A stretch of DNA of 64,000 nt, from contig NZ_JABAEF010000010.1 in assembly GCF_023701945.1 (NCBI RefSeq), positions 62,001 to 126,000 of the forward strand, given 5' to 3'. A program made the position numbers and the translations under genes. The number at the start of each line of letters is the position of its first letter. The first letter of the stretch is position 1. The notes below the pieces were generated by a model. That model made no database searches. It was not told the origin of the DNA and was given only the letters and a program-made list of their open reading frames with translations. This stretch comes from Rhizobium sp. CG5 (lineage in GTDB: Bacteria > Pseudomonadota > Alphaproteobacteria > Rhizobiales > Rhizobiaceae). Below, in pieces: positions 48,324 through 58,660 of this stretch.

Positions 48324-49208
48324 TCAGAGCGCTTCGGCGCCCGAAATGATTTCAATGAGTTCCTTGGTGATCTGCGCCTGACGCTGCCGGTTGTAGGAGA
48401 GCGTCAACTTGTTGATCATCTCACCGGCATTACGCGTCGCATTGTCCATCGCGCTCATCTTCGCACCCATTTCACCGGCGACGTTCTCAAGAAGCGCCCG
48501 GAAAACCTGAACGGAAATGTTGCGCGGGATCAGATCGCTCAGGATCGCGCCCGCATCGGGTTCATATTCGTAGACTGCCGAGGCTGCGCTGGCCGTAGCT
48601 GCAGCCGACATGTCGACAGCGGCCGGAACCAGTTGCAGAGCGGTCGGAACCTGCGAAATGACCGACTTGAATTCAGAGTAGAACAGCGTTGCCACATCGA
48701 ATTCGCCGCGCTCGAACATCGAGATGATCTTGCGTCCGATCGCATCGGCATTCTCAAAACCGACCCGCTTGATTTCCCGCAGATCGGTCCGCTCGACGAT
48801 CATCGAGGCGAATTCGCGCCGCAGGCTGTCAAAACCCTTCTTGCCGACGCAGAAGATCTTGACGGTCTTACCTTCGGCCAGAAGCTTGCGGGCGTGATCG
48901 CGGGCAAAACGCGAGATCTGGCTGTTGAAGCCGCCGCACAGGCCGCGTTCGGCTGTGCAGACGATCAGCAGATGCACCTTGTCGTTGCCGGTCCCCGTCA
49001 TCAGACGCGGAGCATCGTCGTCACCACCAACCGCCTGGGCGATGTTGGCAAGAACGGCGCCCATGCGCTGCGAATAGGGCCGGGCCGCCTCGGCAGCCTC
49101 CTGCGCGCGGCGCAGCTTCGCCGCGGCGACCATCTTCATCGCCTTGGTGATCTTCTGCGTCGCCTTGACAGAGGCGATCCGATTTTTCAGATCCTTTAGT
49201 GAAGGCAT
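48324..49208 (-). CDS. atpG: F1F0 ATP synthase subunit gamma
   Basis: The 294-residue gamma subunit is the central rotor shaft of F1. The N-terminal helix is [33 protein letters not shown]-like, and the C-terminal helix ([20 protein letters not shown]) is highly conserved. It lies between atpA and atpD in the usual order. Confidence 0.97.
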   Translation of the reverse strand: MPSLKDLKNRIASVKATQKITKAMKMVAAAKLRRAQEAAEAARPYSQRMGAVLANIAQAVGGDDDAPRLMTGTGNDKVHLLIVCTAERGLCGGFNSQISRFARDHARKLLAEGKTVKIFCVGKKGFDSLRREFASMIVERTDLREIKRVGFENADAIGRKIISMFERGEFDVATLFYSEFKSVISQVPTALQLVPAAVDMSAAATASAASAVYEYEPDAGAILSDLIPRNISVQVFRALLENVAGEMGAKMSAMDNATRNAGEMINKLTLSYNRQRQAQITKELIEIISGAEAL

Positions 49209-49237
49209 CCGTTTACAGTCCTTGGCTCAAGACCCAA

Positions 49238-50767
49238 TCAGGCGAAAGACTTCGCGAAGCTATCGATGGCAGCCTTGAGCTTGCCCTTGATATCGTCGCT
49301 GATGGCTTTCTCTGTGCGGATCGCTTCGAGAATGTCCTTGCCTTCCGACCGGAGGTAGGAAAGCAGGCCCTGTTCGAACTTGCCGACCTGGGCAACCGTG
49401 ATCTTGTCGAGGTAACCGTTTACACCGGCAAAGATCACAGCAACCTGTTCTTCGGTCTTCAGCGGCGAGAACTGCGGCTGCTTCAGAAGTTCGGTCAGGC
49501 GAGCACCACGGTTCAGCAGGCGCTGCGTCGCAGCGTCCAGGTCCGAACCGAACTGGGCGAAGGCGGCCATTTCACGATACTGGGCAAGTTCGCCCTTGAT
49601 CGAGCCGGCAACCTGCTTCATCGCCTTGATCTGCGCGGCCGAGCCAACGCGGGATACCGACAGACCGACGTTCACAGCCGGACGGATACCCTGATAGAAC
49701 AGATCGGTTTCAAGGAAAATCTGGCCGTCGGTGATCGAGATCACGTTGGTCGGAATGAAGGCCGAAACGTCGTTGCCCTGGGTTTCGATAACCGGCAGAG
49801 CGGTCAGCGAACCGGCGCCCATTTCGTCGGACAGCTTTGCAGCGCGTTCGAGAAGGCGGGAATGCAGGTAGAAAACGTCGCCCGGATAAGCTTCGCGGCC
49901 CGGCGGACGGCGCAGCAGCAGCGACATCTGACGATAGGCAACGGCCTGCTTGGAAAGGTCGTCATAGCCGATCAGGGCATGCATGCCGTTGTCGCGGAAA
50001 TACTCGCCCATGGCAGCGCCGGCAAATGGTGCGAGATACTGCATCGGAGCCGGGTCGGAAGCGGTCGCCGCAACGATGATCGAATACTTGAGCGCGCCGC
50101 GCTCTTCCAGAACCTTCACGAACTGGGCAACCGTCGAACGCTTCTGGCCGATTGCGACGTAAACGCAATAGAGCTTTTCAGCGTCCGGGCCATTGTCGTG
50201 AATGGCCTTCTGGTTGAGGATCGTATCGAGAATGATGGCTGTCTTGCCGGTCTGACGGTCGCCGATCACGAGCTCGCGCTGGCCGCGGCCAACCGGGATC
50301 AGAGCATCGATAGCCTTGAGGCCGGTCGACATCGGCTCATGAACCGACTTGCGCGGGATAATGCCCGGAGCCTTGACGTCGACGCGTGAGCGGCGGGTCG
50401 AATTGATCGGGCCCCTGCCATCGATCGGATTGCCAAGCGCGTCGACGACGCGACCGAGCAGTTCCGGACCAACCGGCACGTCAACGATGGCGCCAGTGCG
50501 CTTGACGGTGTCGCCTTCCTTGATGGCGCGGTCCGAACCGAAGATAACGACGCCGACATTGTCGGCTTCGAGGTTCAGGGCCATGCCGCGGATGCCGCCC
50601 GGGAACTCGACCATTTCACCGGCCTGAACGTTGTCCAGACCGTAAACGCGAGCAATACCGTCACCGACGGAGAGCACCTGGCCGACTTCGGAAACCTCGG
50701 CTTCCTGGCCAAAGTTTTTGATTTGATCTTTTAGAATTGCGGAAATTTCCGCGGCGCGGATATCCAT
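49238..50767 (-). CDS. atpA: F1F0 ATP synthase subunit alpha
   Basis: The 509-residue alpha subunit begins [20 protein letters not shown] and has Walker [17 protein letters not shown] at about residues 170-185 and the [10 protein letters not shown] segment. It carries the non-catalytic nucleotide sites of F1. Its first base coincides with the stop codon region of atpH (ATG start 50767 overlapping TGA), so translation is coupled. Confidence 0.98.
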   Translation of the reverse strand: MDIRAAEISAILKDQIKNFGQEAEVSEVGQVLSVGDGIARVYGLDNVQAGEMVEFPGGIRGMALNLEADNVGVVIFGSDRAIKEGDTVKRTGAIVDVPVGPELLGRVVDALGNPIDGRGPINSTRRSRVDVKAPGIIPRKSVHEPMSTGLKAIDALIPVGRGQRELVIGDRQTGKTAIILDTILNQKAIHDNGPDAEKLYCVYVAIGQKRSTVAQFVKVLEERGALKYSIIVAATASDPAPMQYLAPFAGAAMGEYFRDNGMHALIGYDDLSKQAVAYRQMSLLLRRPPGREAYPGDVFYLHSRLLERAAKLSDEMGAGSLTALPVIETQGNDVSAFIPTNVISITDGQIFLETDLFYQGIRPAVNVGLSVSRVGSAAQIKAMKQVAGSIKGELAQYREMAAFAQFGSDLDAATQRLLNRGARLTELLKQPQFSPLKTEEQVAVIFAGVNGYLDKITVAQVGKFEQGLLSYLRSEGKDILEAIRTEKAISDDIKGKLKAAIDSFAKSFA

Positions 50768-51333
50768 CAGCCAACCTCTTTCAGTGCAAGCTTAAGGGTG
50801 GAAAGTTTGGTGCGAAGAGACGTATCGATCTGGCGGGATCCGACCTTGACGATCAGTCCACCCAGAAGGGAGGGGTCGAGCGAGACGTTAACCGTCACGT
50901 CCTGGCCGGTAACGCTCTTCAGCGCCGCTTTCAGTTCGTTTTCCTGCGCTGCATCAAGCGCATGAGCCGAAGTCACTTCGGCAGTAATCTCACCGCGTTC
51001 ACGCGCGGCGATCTGGTGGAATGCAGCGATCATTCCGGTAACGGCGAACAGGCGGCGATTGCCGGCCACGACCTTGAGGAAGTTGCCGACCAGTCCGCCA
51101 ATGCCAGCCTTCTGGCAAAGCGCGACGATGGCCTTTTCCTGGTCTTCAGACGAAAACACCGGGCTCGAAAGCAGGCGCTTGAGATCGGCGCTTTCATCGA
51201 CCATGGCCTGGAAGCGCGCAAGATCGGCGCCGACGGCGTCAATGCTTCCCGCTTCGAGCGCAAGCTCGAACAGCGATGATGCATAGCGCTCGGCCACACC
51301 GGAAATGAGCTGGGATGTGTCTGCCACGGGCAA
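50767..51333 (-). CDS. atpH: F1F0 ATP synthase subunit delta
   Basis: The 188-residue delta subunit is part of the stator joining F1 to the b subunits. It reads [20 protein letters not shown] from the start and ends [16 protein letters not shown], as in rhizobia. No ATG is in the right place: the best start is TTG 51333, with AGGGA 5-6 bases upstream; GTG 51327 is an alternative. The long upstream reading has no family similarity. It is the first gene of atpHAGDC; the F0 genes are not next to it. Confidence 0.93.
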   Translation of the reverse strand: MPVADTSQLISGVAERYASSLFELALEAGSIDAVGADLARFQAMVDESADLKRLLSSPVFSSEDQEKAIVALCQKAGIGGLVGNFLKVVAGNRRLFAVTGMIAAFHQIAARERGEITAEVTSAHALDAAQENELKAALKSVTGQDVTVNVSLDPSLLGGLIVKVGSRQIDTSLRTKLSTLKLALKEVG

Positions 51334-51592
51334 AAATTTCCCTGATTGTGATTTAAGCTGACGGGCCTCGGCGGACGCCGAAATTACCAACTTGAAATCG
51401 TTACGTTTTCCCCCAGAAACACAAGCTTGCTCGCTTGCGTTTTCCGAATTTCGCGGTCCGTCTAGCATAGGAACTCTGGACTCGCAACACGGGTAATAAC
51501 GGATTACGCCTTTAGCACAAGGCGGCATGGGCAAATTTCTGACGATCTGCGGCAATTTACCGGATTATCCTTGGCGCAAGGCCGCAGGCAGG

Positions 51593-51976
51593 TCAAATCA
51601 TCGCAAGCCCATAGGCCAAAGGGCAAGCAGCCAGCGCAATCTGCACAATCAGAAGGAGAATATTGCGCAAACTACCGCCTTGATCCGACATGATCGACAA
51701 GATTCGCGCAAACGCTGCCAGGGCCATGGCGGCACCGAGCGCCAGGTACATCAGGTTCTGGGCAAGCAGAATCGGCGGCAGCGCGGAGGCGGCATAGAAG
51801 GCTCCCGCCGATCGGGTTTCGGCATATCCCTCAAACCGGCCTTCGCGGGCCTGCAGACCGAAGAAGCGCAGCGCAAGACCCGGAGCAAGCATGACGATCA
51901 GCCCAAGAACGGCGATGGTCGCCGCTGACAGAAAGGCCATCTGCTCGCCTGTCTCGGTTGGAAAATAGAATTCCAT
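51593..51976 (-). CDS. small integral membrane protein (DUF4345-like)
   Basis: The 127-residue protein has four predicted transmembrane helices and a conserved-looking loop with YAETRSAGAFYAASALPP. It starts MEFYFPTETGEQMAFLSAAT at ATG 51976. The arrangement resembles DUF4345 membrane proteins, but I am not certain. It lies between priA and atpH on the same strand, in the gap where relatives often carry a small membrane gene. Function unknown. Confidence 0.75.
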   Translation of the reverse strand: MEFYFPTETGEQMAFLSAATIAVLGLIVMLAPGLALRFFGLQAREGRFEGYAETRSAGAFYAASALPPILLAQNLMYLALGAAMALAAFARILSIMSDQGGSLRNILLLIVQIALAACPLAYGLAMI

Positions 51977-52086
51977 GGTGGTCCCCTGATCTGCCAGAAT
52001 CGTTTGGCCGTTTATGGCATAGGCGCAGGCCAAGCGGAATCCGCCCTTGGCCGTTTTTCGTCAGAGCAGTGCCACTGTCCTGCACG

Positions 52087-54288
52087 TCAGAGAAAGCTCT
52101 GCGGATCCACGTCGACCTGGACATGGATGGAGCGGCGCTCCTTCGGCCCCTTGCCCAGCATGTCCTTGATGAAGGCCTGCATGTCGCTGTTGCGCCGCCC
52201 GTGCACCAGGAGCCGGAAGCGATGGCGGCCGCGGATCAGCGCCAGCGGCGCCTCCGCCGGTCCCAGCAGAGCAATGCCGGGCGACTGCGGTGCGGCATTT
52301 CGTAGCTGCCGGGCATGGGTTTCGGCGTCCGCCCGGTTGTCGGCCGACACGATGATCGACACCAGCCGTCCGAACGGCGGCAGGCCGGCCCGCTCCCGCT
52401 CAGTGATCTCGCGCTCGTAGAAGGCGCCTGCGTCGCCGGACACCAGCGCTTGCATCACCGGATGCTGCGGCTGGAAGGTCTGCAGCAGGCCATGGCTCTT
52501 GCGCCCGGTCCGCCCGGCCCGGCCGGTCACCTGGCTGAGCAGCTGGAACGTCCGCTCGGCGGCCCGCGGATCGCCATTGGCCAGACCGATATCGGCATCG
52601 ACGATGCCGACCAGCGTCATCAGCGGGAAATTATGCCCCTTGGCGACCAGCTGCGTGCCGATGATGATATCGGCCTCGCCGTTTGCGATCGCCTCAAGCT
52701 CCAGCCGCAGCCGCTTCACGCCGCCGAGATCCGACGACAGAACGAGCGTGCGCGCATCGGGAAAATGCTTCTCCACCTCTTCGGCAATGCGCTCCACTCC
52801 GGGACCGCAGGCCACCAGATGATCGAGCGTTCCGCATTCGGGACAGGCGTTCGGCGTCGGTTCGGCATAACCGCATTGATGGCACTGGATCTGTCCGCGG
52901 AACCGATGCTCGACCAGCCAGCTCGAGCATTGCGGGCATTGGAACCGATGACCGCAGACCCGGCACAGGGTCAGCGGCGCGTAACCGCGCCGGTTCAGGA
53001 ACAGCAGCGCCTGTTCGCCGCGCTCGACTGTCTTGCCGACCGATTTCAGCAGCAGCGGCGACAGGAACCCGCCGCGGTCCGGCGGATGGCGCCGCATGTC
53101 GATCAGATGCAGGTCCGGAAGTGCCGCACCGGCATAACGGGTCGGCAGGTGAATGCGCTTGTAGCGGCCGCTCAGGCAATTGACCTGGCTTTCGACCGAG
53201 GGCGTTGCCGACACCAGCACCACCGGAATATCGGCAATCCGGGCCCGCACCACCGCCATGTCGCGGGCATTGTAGAACACCCGGTCTTCCTGCTTGTAGG
53301 CCGGATCGTGTTCTTCATCGACGATGATCAGCCCGAGATCCTCGAACGGCAGGAACAGCGCCGAGCGCGCCCCGGCCACCACCCGCACATCGCCGGTCGT
53401 CACCTGGCGCCAGACCTTTTCGCGCGACCGCGCCGCCAGTTCCGAATGCCATTCGGCCGGCTTTGCCCCGAAACGATCCTGAAAGCGCTCCAGGAAACTC
53501 GCTGTCAGGGCAATCTCCGGGATCAGGATCAGCACCTGCCGTCCCTGGCGCAGGGTTTCGGCAATCGCCTCGAAATAGATTTCGGTCTTGCCCGATCCCG
53601 TTACCCCGTCGATCAGATCGACCGAAAAGCCGCCGGTCTTCATGCCCTCGACAATGGTATCCGCCGCCTCGCGCTGCGGCCCCTCCAACGGCTGGCCGCC
53701 GAAATCCGGATCAGGCCTGGCGACGATCGGCGGCGGCGGCAGGAAAATCGTCTCAAACGCCCCCTGCCCGGCCAGCCCATCGACGACGCTGAGCGAAACG
53801 CCCGCCGCATGGGCAAGACCCGAACGCGACCAGGACAACCCGTCGCGGGCCATGTCCAGCACCTTGCGGCGCGCCGGGGTGATGCGCTCCGGCTCCATGC
53901 CGGTAAACCGCAGCCCTTCGATCATCGGCTCCGGATCGAAGGCCGCCGGCGCCCGCAGCGCCATGCGCGCCACCAGTCCCGGCGGCGACAGCGTATAGGT
54001 CGCCACCCATTCCAGAAACGTGCGCATGTTCTTGTCGAGCGGCGGGCAATCGAAGACTTTTTCCAGCGGCCGCAGCTTGGCGGCATTGACCGGGCCGCCA
54101 TCCGGACCGTCCCAGACGACGCCGATCACCTTGCGCGGCCCGAGCGGCACCTGGACGATCGAGCCCGGCTCGACCGCCATGCCCTCCGGCACGGCATAGC
54201 TATAGGGCACCGCCGCCGGCATCGGCACAAGGACCGGAACGGTGCGGGGCGCAGGCGTTTCAAACAGCTGGAGCGAATCGTCTTTCAT
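52087..54288 (-). CDS. priA: primosomal protein N' (replication restart helicase PriA)
   Basis: The 733-residue helicase restarts collapsed replication forks. It has an N-terminal DNA-binding domain, Walker A GVTGSGKTEIYFEAI near residue 225, the DEEH box IIVDEEHDPAYKQ near 320 and the zinc domain with CRVCGHRFQCPQC and later CHQCGYAEPTPNACPECG. Helicase motif QVTGRAGR is present. ATG 54288 gives a normal start (MKDDSLQLFETPA). Confidence 0.97.
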   Translation of the reverse strand: MKDDSLQLFETPAPRTVPVLVPMPAAVPYSYAVPEGMAVEPGSIVQVPLGPRKVIGVVWDGPDGGPVNAAKLRPLEKVFDCPPLDKNMRTFLEWVATYTLSPPGLVARMALRAPAAFDPEPMIEGLRFTGMEPERITPARRKVLDMARDGLSWSRSGLAHAAGVSLSVVDGLAGQGAFETIFLPPPPIVARPDPDFGGQPLEGPQREAADTIVEGMKTGGFSVDLIDGVTGSGKTEIYFEAIAETLRQGRQVLILIPEIALTASFLERFQDRFGAKPAEWHSELAARSREKVWRQVTTGDVRVVAGARSALFLPFEDLGLIIVDEEHDPAYKQEDRVFYNARDMAVVRARIADIPVVLVSATPSVESQVNCLSGRYKRIHLPTRYAGAALPDLHLIDMRRHPPDRGGFLSPLLLKSVGKTVERGEQALLFLNRRGYAPLTLCRVCGHRFQCPQCSSWLVEHRFRGQIQCHQCGYAEPTPNACPECGTLDHLVACGPGVERIAEEVEKHFPDARTLVLSSDLGGVKRLRLELEAIANGEADIIIGTQLVAKGHNFPLMTLVGIVDADIGLANGDPRAAERTFQLLSQVTGRAGRTGRKSHGLLQTFQPQHPVMQALVSGDAGAFYEREITERERAGLPPFGRLVSIIVSADNRADAETHARQLRNAAPQSPGIALLGPAEAPLALIRGRHRFRLLVHGRRNSDMQAFIKDMLGKGPKERRSIHVQVDVDPQSFL

Positions 54289-54397
54289 GGGCTGTGCAAC
54301 TTGCCTCCCGCGGCCGCGAAAGGAAACAGCAAAACGGTTGGCCCCCGCGTAAACTGCCCGCACGGACATTGGGCCGCCAGGATCTACCGAATGGTGG

Positions 54398-55303
54398 CTA
54401 CACCTGGCGCGTAAAGACGGCGTTGCTGTTGGAGGCCAGCGCATGAACCGTGTGCTGCTCGAGCGCCGCCGTGATGTCGGTCACGTCGCCCTCCAGCTGC
54501 TCCGGCGGAATGAGGTTACCGATGGTGAAATCGAAGAGGTTGCCCTTCTTGTTCAACAGCTCGTAGAACACCGTCATGTCGCGCAGCTCGGTCGACCATT
54601 TGGCAAACCAATAGAACAGCCCGGAATTGCGCGCCGCCATATGCACGGGCAGGATCGGCAGACCGTATTTCTTGGCAAGCCCGACGGCGGAGGTCTTCCA
54701 CGGCCGCTCGTTGAGCTGGCCGTTAGCCCAGTAGGCGATACGGCCGGAGGGAAACAGGATCGTCGCCTTCTGCTCCTCGACGGCCCGATTGGTCAGCTTC
54801 AGGGTTTCGCGGGCCTTCAGCTTGCTCTTGTGCTCTTCGCGCCACTCGACGGGGATGACGATCTCGACCAGCCGCGGATTGACCCGCACCGCATCGCGAT
54901 TGGCAAAGAACGTCATATCCGGCCGTCGCGTTTTCAGAAGATCGAACACCGCCACGCCATCGGCAATGCCGGTCGGGTGATTGCTGACCAGGATGAAGCC
55001 GCCCTTGGCCGGAATGCGTTCGCCGCAGCGCACGTTGATGTCGAGCCGGAGAATATTGCTCAGATATTCAAAGACCTGGAATCCCGGCATATTGGCCACG
55101 TCATCGGCAAACTCGATCGCCTTGCCATAGCGCAGCAGCGTATAGAGAAAGGGGCGCATCAACGGCCACAGCGGGTGGTAGACGATCTTCTGGCCGCGTT
55201 CGGCAATCAGCGTATCGACGATATGGCCGGGCTGTCCTTGGGAGACCAGGGCCACGGCTTCGGCAAACTGCCCGAACATTGTCATTGAATCGCGGCGTGT
55301 CAT
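54398..55303 (-). CDS. lysophospholipid acyltransferase family protein
   Basis: The 301-residue protein resembles 1-acyl-glycerol-3-phosphate acyltransferases and 'hemolysin-like' acyltransferases. The catalytic block reads VSNHPTGIADGVAV near residues 106-119, so the spacing between His and Asp is five residues where the classical motif has four. The acceptor block is FPSGRIAYW near residue 190. It has no clear transmembrane helix. It is divergent from xerC and 109 bases from priA. Substrate unknown; a lipid A, ornithine lipid or phospholipid acyl transfer are all possible. Confidence 0.85.
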   Translation of the reverse strand: MTRRDSMTMFGQFAEAVALVSQGQPGHIVDTLIAERGQKIVYHPLWPLMRPFLYTLLRYGKAIEFADDVANMPGFQVFEYLSNILRLDINVRCGERIPAKGGFILVSNHPTGIADGVAVFDLLKTRRPDMTFFANRDAVRVNPRLVEIVIPVEWREEHKSKLKARETLKLTNRAVEEQKATILFPSGRIAYWANGQLNERPWKTSAVGLAKKYGLPILPVHMAARNSGLFYWFAKWSTELRDMTVFYELLNKKGNLFDFTIGNLIPPEQLEGDVTDITAALEQHTVHALASNSNAVFTRQV

Positions 55304-55442
55304 CTATAACCCCGAATGCCTCGGTCACTGTCTATCGCAGCCTTTTGTGATCGAAGCATGACACGGCGACCCGCGTTAGCTTTTCCCTAACGGCTATCGA
55401 TCATGTTGAAATAGCAGGCAATCAACGTAAAGGGAAAGCCCG

Positions 55443-56378
55443 GTGGCCGAATTGCTGACGATTGCGGCGCCTGATCTGCTGGCTGAGCGCCTGAAATGGC
55501 TGGAGACACTGTCCGCGGAGCGGCGCCTGTCCGGCAACACCGTCGAGGCCTACGAGCGCGATACCCGCCAGTTCTTAACCTTCATCACCGGCCATCTCGG
55601 CGGCCCGGCGAAAGTCAAGGATATCGGCACGCTGCGCCCGGCAGACCTGCGCGCCTTTCTGGCGGCCCGCCGCAGGCAGGGATCCGGTTCGCGCTCGCTG
55701 GCCCGCCATCTGGCAGGCCTCAGATCATTTCTGCGCTATCTGGAAAAAAAGGGCATGGTCAATGCCGCCGGCGCCGGCGCCATCCGCTCGCCCCGCCAGC
55801 CGAAATCCTTGCCCAAACCCTTGAGCGGCAAGCAGGCGCTCACCGTCGTCAGCGCCGACGCACAGATGAACGAGGAGCCCTGGATCGCGGCCCGCGACGC
55901 CGCCGTGCTCACCCTGCTCTACGGTTGCGGCCTGCGCATCTCGGAAGCCCTGGATCTGACACCCGCAGCCTTCGGCGCCGACACGACATCCCTGCGCATC
56001 ACCGGCAAGGGCGGCAAGACGCGCCTCGTGCCGCTTCTGTCGGCCGTGACGGAGGCGGTCGCCGCCTATCGGAAACTCTGCCCTTACCATCTGGAGGCCA
56101 AGGAGCCGCTGTTTCGCGGCGCCCGCGGCGGCAAACTGCAGCCGGCCATCATCCAGCGCGAAATGCAGCGGCTGCGCTCGGCGCTTGGCTTGCCCGAAAC
56201 CGCAACGCCCCACGCCCTTCGGCATTCCTTCGCCACGCATCTGCTCAACGGCGGCGGCGATCTGCGCACCATTCAGGAACTGCTCGGCCATGCCAGCCTG
56301 TCGACGACGCAGGTCTATACCGGCGTCGACTCGGTGCGCCTTCTCGAAGTCTACGAGCGCGCCCATCCACGTGCCTGA
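55443..56378 (+). CDS. xerC: site-specific tyrosine recombinase XerC
   Basis: The 311-residue recombinase is the partner of XerD. Catalytic Arg is at about 165 (GLRISE), HALRHSFATHLL at about 257-268, and the nucleophile Tyr at about 292 (TTQVYTGV). It starts with GTG 55443 after AGGGAAAG. The xerD gene lies 46 kb away in the same window. It is followed 83 bases later by the first TraB/GumN gene. Confidence 0.93.
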   Translation: MAELLTIAAPDLLAERLKWLETLSAERRLSGNTVEAYERDTRQFLTFITGHLGGPAKVKDIGTLRPADLRAFLAARRRQGSGSRSLARHLAGLRSFLRYLEKKGMVNAAGAGAIRSPRQPKSLPKPLSGKQALTVVSADAQMNEEPWIAARDAAVLTLLYGCGLRISEALDLTPAAFGADTTSLRITGKGGKTRLVPLLSAVTEAVAAYRKLCPYHLEAKEPLFRGARGGKLQPAIIQREMQRLRSALGLPETATPHALRHSFATHLLNGGGDLRTIQELLGHASLSTTQVYTGVDSVRLLEVYERAHPRA

Positions 56379-56461
56379 ACCCGCCCGCCGTTAACCATGC
56401 CCGTTAAGGCTTCCTCAGGCCCTCGGCGATAGGTTTGCCGCTTGAAAATCGGACAGAAGAC

Positions 56462-57553
56462 ATGCTCGCCAACTTTGCCCATGAGATGAAGCCCCACTTG
56501 TCCCACCGGCGCTCGGCAGATCGCCTGCTCTGGCTGGTCGCCGGCCTGCCGATGGCGATCCTCGCCCTCCTGCTTCTCGCGCTGCTGTGGGCAGCACCTG
56601 CCCACGCCGCCGGCGAAACGGTCTGCGCCGGGCGCAACCTCCTGCCCGATCTTCAGCGCGAAAAACCGGACCGCTATGCGGCCATGCTGGCCGAATCGGA
56701 AGCGACGCCGAACGGCAAGAGCCGCTTCTGGAAGATCGAAAAGCCGGGCCTTGCGCCGTCATGGCTGCTCGGCACCATGCATGTCACCGATACGCGGGTG
56801 CTGACCCTGTCGGATGCCGCCCGCAAGGCGAGTTCCGAGGCGGACGTGATCGTCATCGAATCGGATGAAATACTCGACGAGAAAAAGGCTGCCGCAGCCC
56901 TGATGATGCAGCCGGAACTGACCATGTTCACCGACGGCACGACGATTTCCGATCGTCTGACGCCGGAGGAAAAGCTCAAGCTGGAGGCCGGCCTCAAGGA
57001 GCGCGGTATTCCGCTCGCAGCCGTCAACCGCATGAAGCCGTGGATCATTGCCAGCGTCGTCTCCATGCCGGCCTGCGAAATGGCCCGCAAGGCCACTGGT
57101 GCATCGTTTCTCGACAAGAAACTCGCCGAAGACGCCAAGGCGGCCGGCAAGCGGGTGGCCGGTTTGGAAACACTCGCCGAACAGATCAGCGCCATGGCGG
57201 ATCTGCCGCTCGACTTCCACCTGAAGGCGCTGATTGAAACCCTGTCGCTGAACGACGAGATGGACGACATCATCGAGACGATGACCGAACTCTATTTGTC
57301 CGGCGACATCGGCATGACCATGCCGATGCTGGAGGCCGTGACGCCGGAGACCAGTGGCGAGCAGGACAGCGGCTATGCCGCCTTCGAGAAACGCATCGTG
57401 CTGGATCGCAACAAGGTGATGGCCGAACGCAGCGCAGCCTTGCTGGCCGACGGCAACGCCTTCATCGCCGTCGGCGCCCTGCATCTGCCCGGCGAAGAGG
57501 GATTGGTGGAACTGCTGCGCAAGCAGGGCTTCAGCGTCAGCGCCGTCGACTGA
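56462..57553 (+). CDS. TraB/GumN family protein (first of a tandem pair)
   Basis: The 363-residue protein has an N-terminal membrane anchor or signal (about residues 25-55, WAAPAHAAG) and a TraB/GumN domain. The metal-site motifs are GTMHVTDTRV near residue 107 and GALHLPGEEGLVELL near the C-terminus. TraB-type proteins are metal-dependent peptidases or proposed pheromone-shutdown proteins; the bacterial GumN role is not known. It starts at ATG 56462 with AGAAG upstream, and the second copy starts 87 bases after its stop codon. Confidence 0.85.
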   Translation: MLANFAHEMKPHLSHRRSADRLLWLVAGLPMAILALLLLALLWAAPAHAAGETVCAGRNLLPDLQREKPDRYAAMLAESEATPNGKSRFWKIEKPGLAPSWLLGTMHVTDTRVLTLSDAARKASSEADVIVIESDEILDEKKAAAALMMQPELTMFTDGTTISDRLTPEEKLKLEAGLKERGIPLAAVNRMKPWIIASVVSMPACEMARKATGASFLDKKLAEDAKAAGKRVAGLETLAEQISAMADLPLDFHLKALIETLSLNDEMDDIIETMTELYLSGDIGMTMPMLEAVTPETSGEQDSGYAAFEKRIVLDRNKVMAERSAALLADGNAFIAVGALHLPGEEGLVELLRKQGFSVSAVD

Positions 57554-57640
57554 GAGATGACTAGGTTCGCTCATTGACAACCACAGCGCGCAGGGCAATT
57601 CTGAGCTTCGTTCAGTCCTCCCGAAAGCGTTATTCCCCCT

Positions 57641-58660
57641 ATGCCGTTTTACAGCTGTGAATTTATCCGACGGGCATGTCTGCTTGTTTTATTCTTATTG
57701 GCGCCGACTGCTTGGAGACCCGCATGTGCGGAGGTAGCTCCTCCCGACTGTTCGGGGCAGAGCATTTTACCTCTTTTGCGGGAAAGCGACCCGAAGACCT
57801 ACGATGCAGTCCTGACCGAGGCCGCATCAGTCAGGAACGGCAAGGGTGTCGCCTGGCGCATCGAAAAACCCGGTATCAAGCCATCATTTCTTTTCGGCAC
57901 AGTGCACGTCAGCGACCCACGCGTCCTGCAGGTGCCAACGCCGGTATTCGAGGCATTCGACCATATCGACACGTTGATCGTCGAATTGAAGGAAGTGGCC
58001 AATCCAGGGTCCATGACTCTTGAGTTGCTCAAATATCCCGAACTGTACACGCTCCAGGACAAACGGCTCGACCAGATCCTTCCAGCCGAAGAGACCGAGA
58101 TGCTGGCCGCCGGACTCCGGCAGCGGGGACTTACCATGGGCCTGTTGGCTCGGATGCGGCCCTGGTTTATTTACATGTCAATGCAGACCTCGGAATGCGA
58201 AGCCAGAAGGAGAGCTGCAGGACGACATGTCCTCGACCAATCGGCCGCGCTAAAAGCACTCGAAAATGGCATAGAGCTCGTTGGAATCGAGACATTCCGC
58301 GAGCAGATGGAGAGTTTGGCGAGCGTGAGCGACGAGTCCATGCTCAGAGGGCTCATGGAAGTGTTTGCCATAACCTACACGATCGATGATCAGGCAGAAA
58401 CCCTCATCCAACTATATGAAAGCTCCGACACGGGTATGATTTTGGCGCTGGCTTCAGCGCTTGCCCGCGACAAGAAGCTGTTGCACGACTTCCTCGAGAA
58501 AGTTGTTTTCGAGCGCAATCGCAGGATGACGTCACGCGCATTGCCCTATCTTGAAAAGGGCAATGTCATGATCGCCGTCGGTGCCCTTCACTTGCCGGGC
58601 GAGGAGGGACTCGTTGAACTGTTCCGCACACACGGCTTCACGGTCACTGCCATCGAGTAA
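57641..58660 (+). CDS. TraB/GumN family protein (second of a tandem pair)
   Basis: The 339-residue protein has a signal peptide (about residues 10-30) and the same domain as its neighbour: GTVHVSDPRV and GALHLPGEEGLVELFRTHGF. The pair share order and motifs but only moderate identity, so the duplication is not recent or one copy diverged faster. Its third positions look less GC-rich than the first copy. Its end overlaps the convergent DUF2867 gene by 17 bases. Function unknown. Confidence 0.85.
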   Translation: MPFYSCEFIRRACLLVLFLLAPTAWRPACAEVAPPDCSGQSILPLLRESDPKTYDAVLTEAASVRNGKGVAWRIEKPGIKPSFLFGTVHVSDPRVLQVPTPVFEAFDHIDTLIVELKEVANPGSMTLELLKYPELYTLQDKRLDQILPAEETEMLAAGLRQRGLTMGLLARMRPWFIYMSMQTSECEARRRAAGRHVLDQSAALKALENGIELVGIETFREQMESLASVSDESMLRGLMEVFAITYTIDDQAETLIQLYESSDTGMILALASALARDKKLLHDFLEKVVFERNRRMTSRALPYLEKGNVMIAVGALHLPGEEGLVELFRTHGFTVTAIE

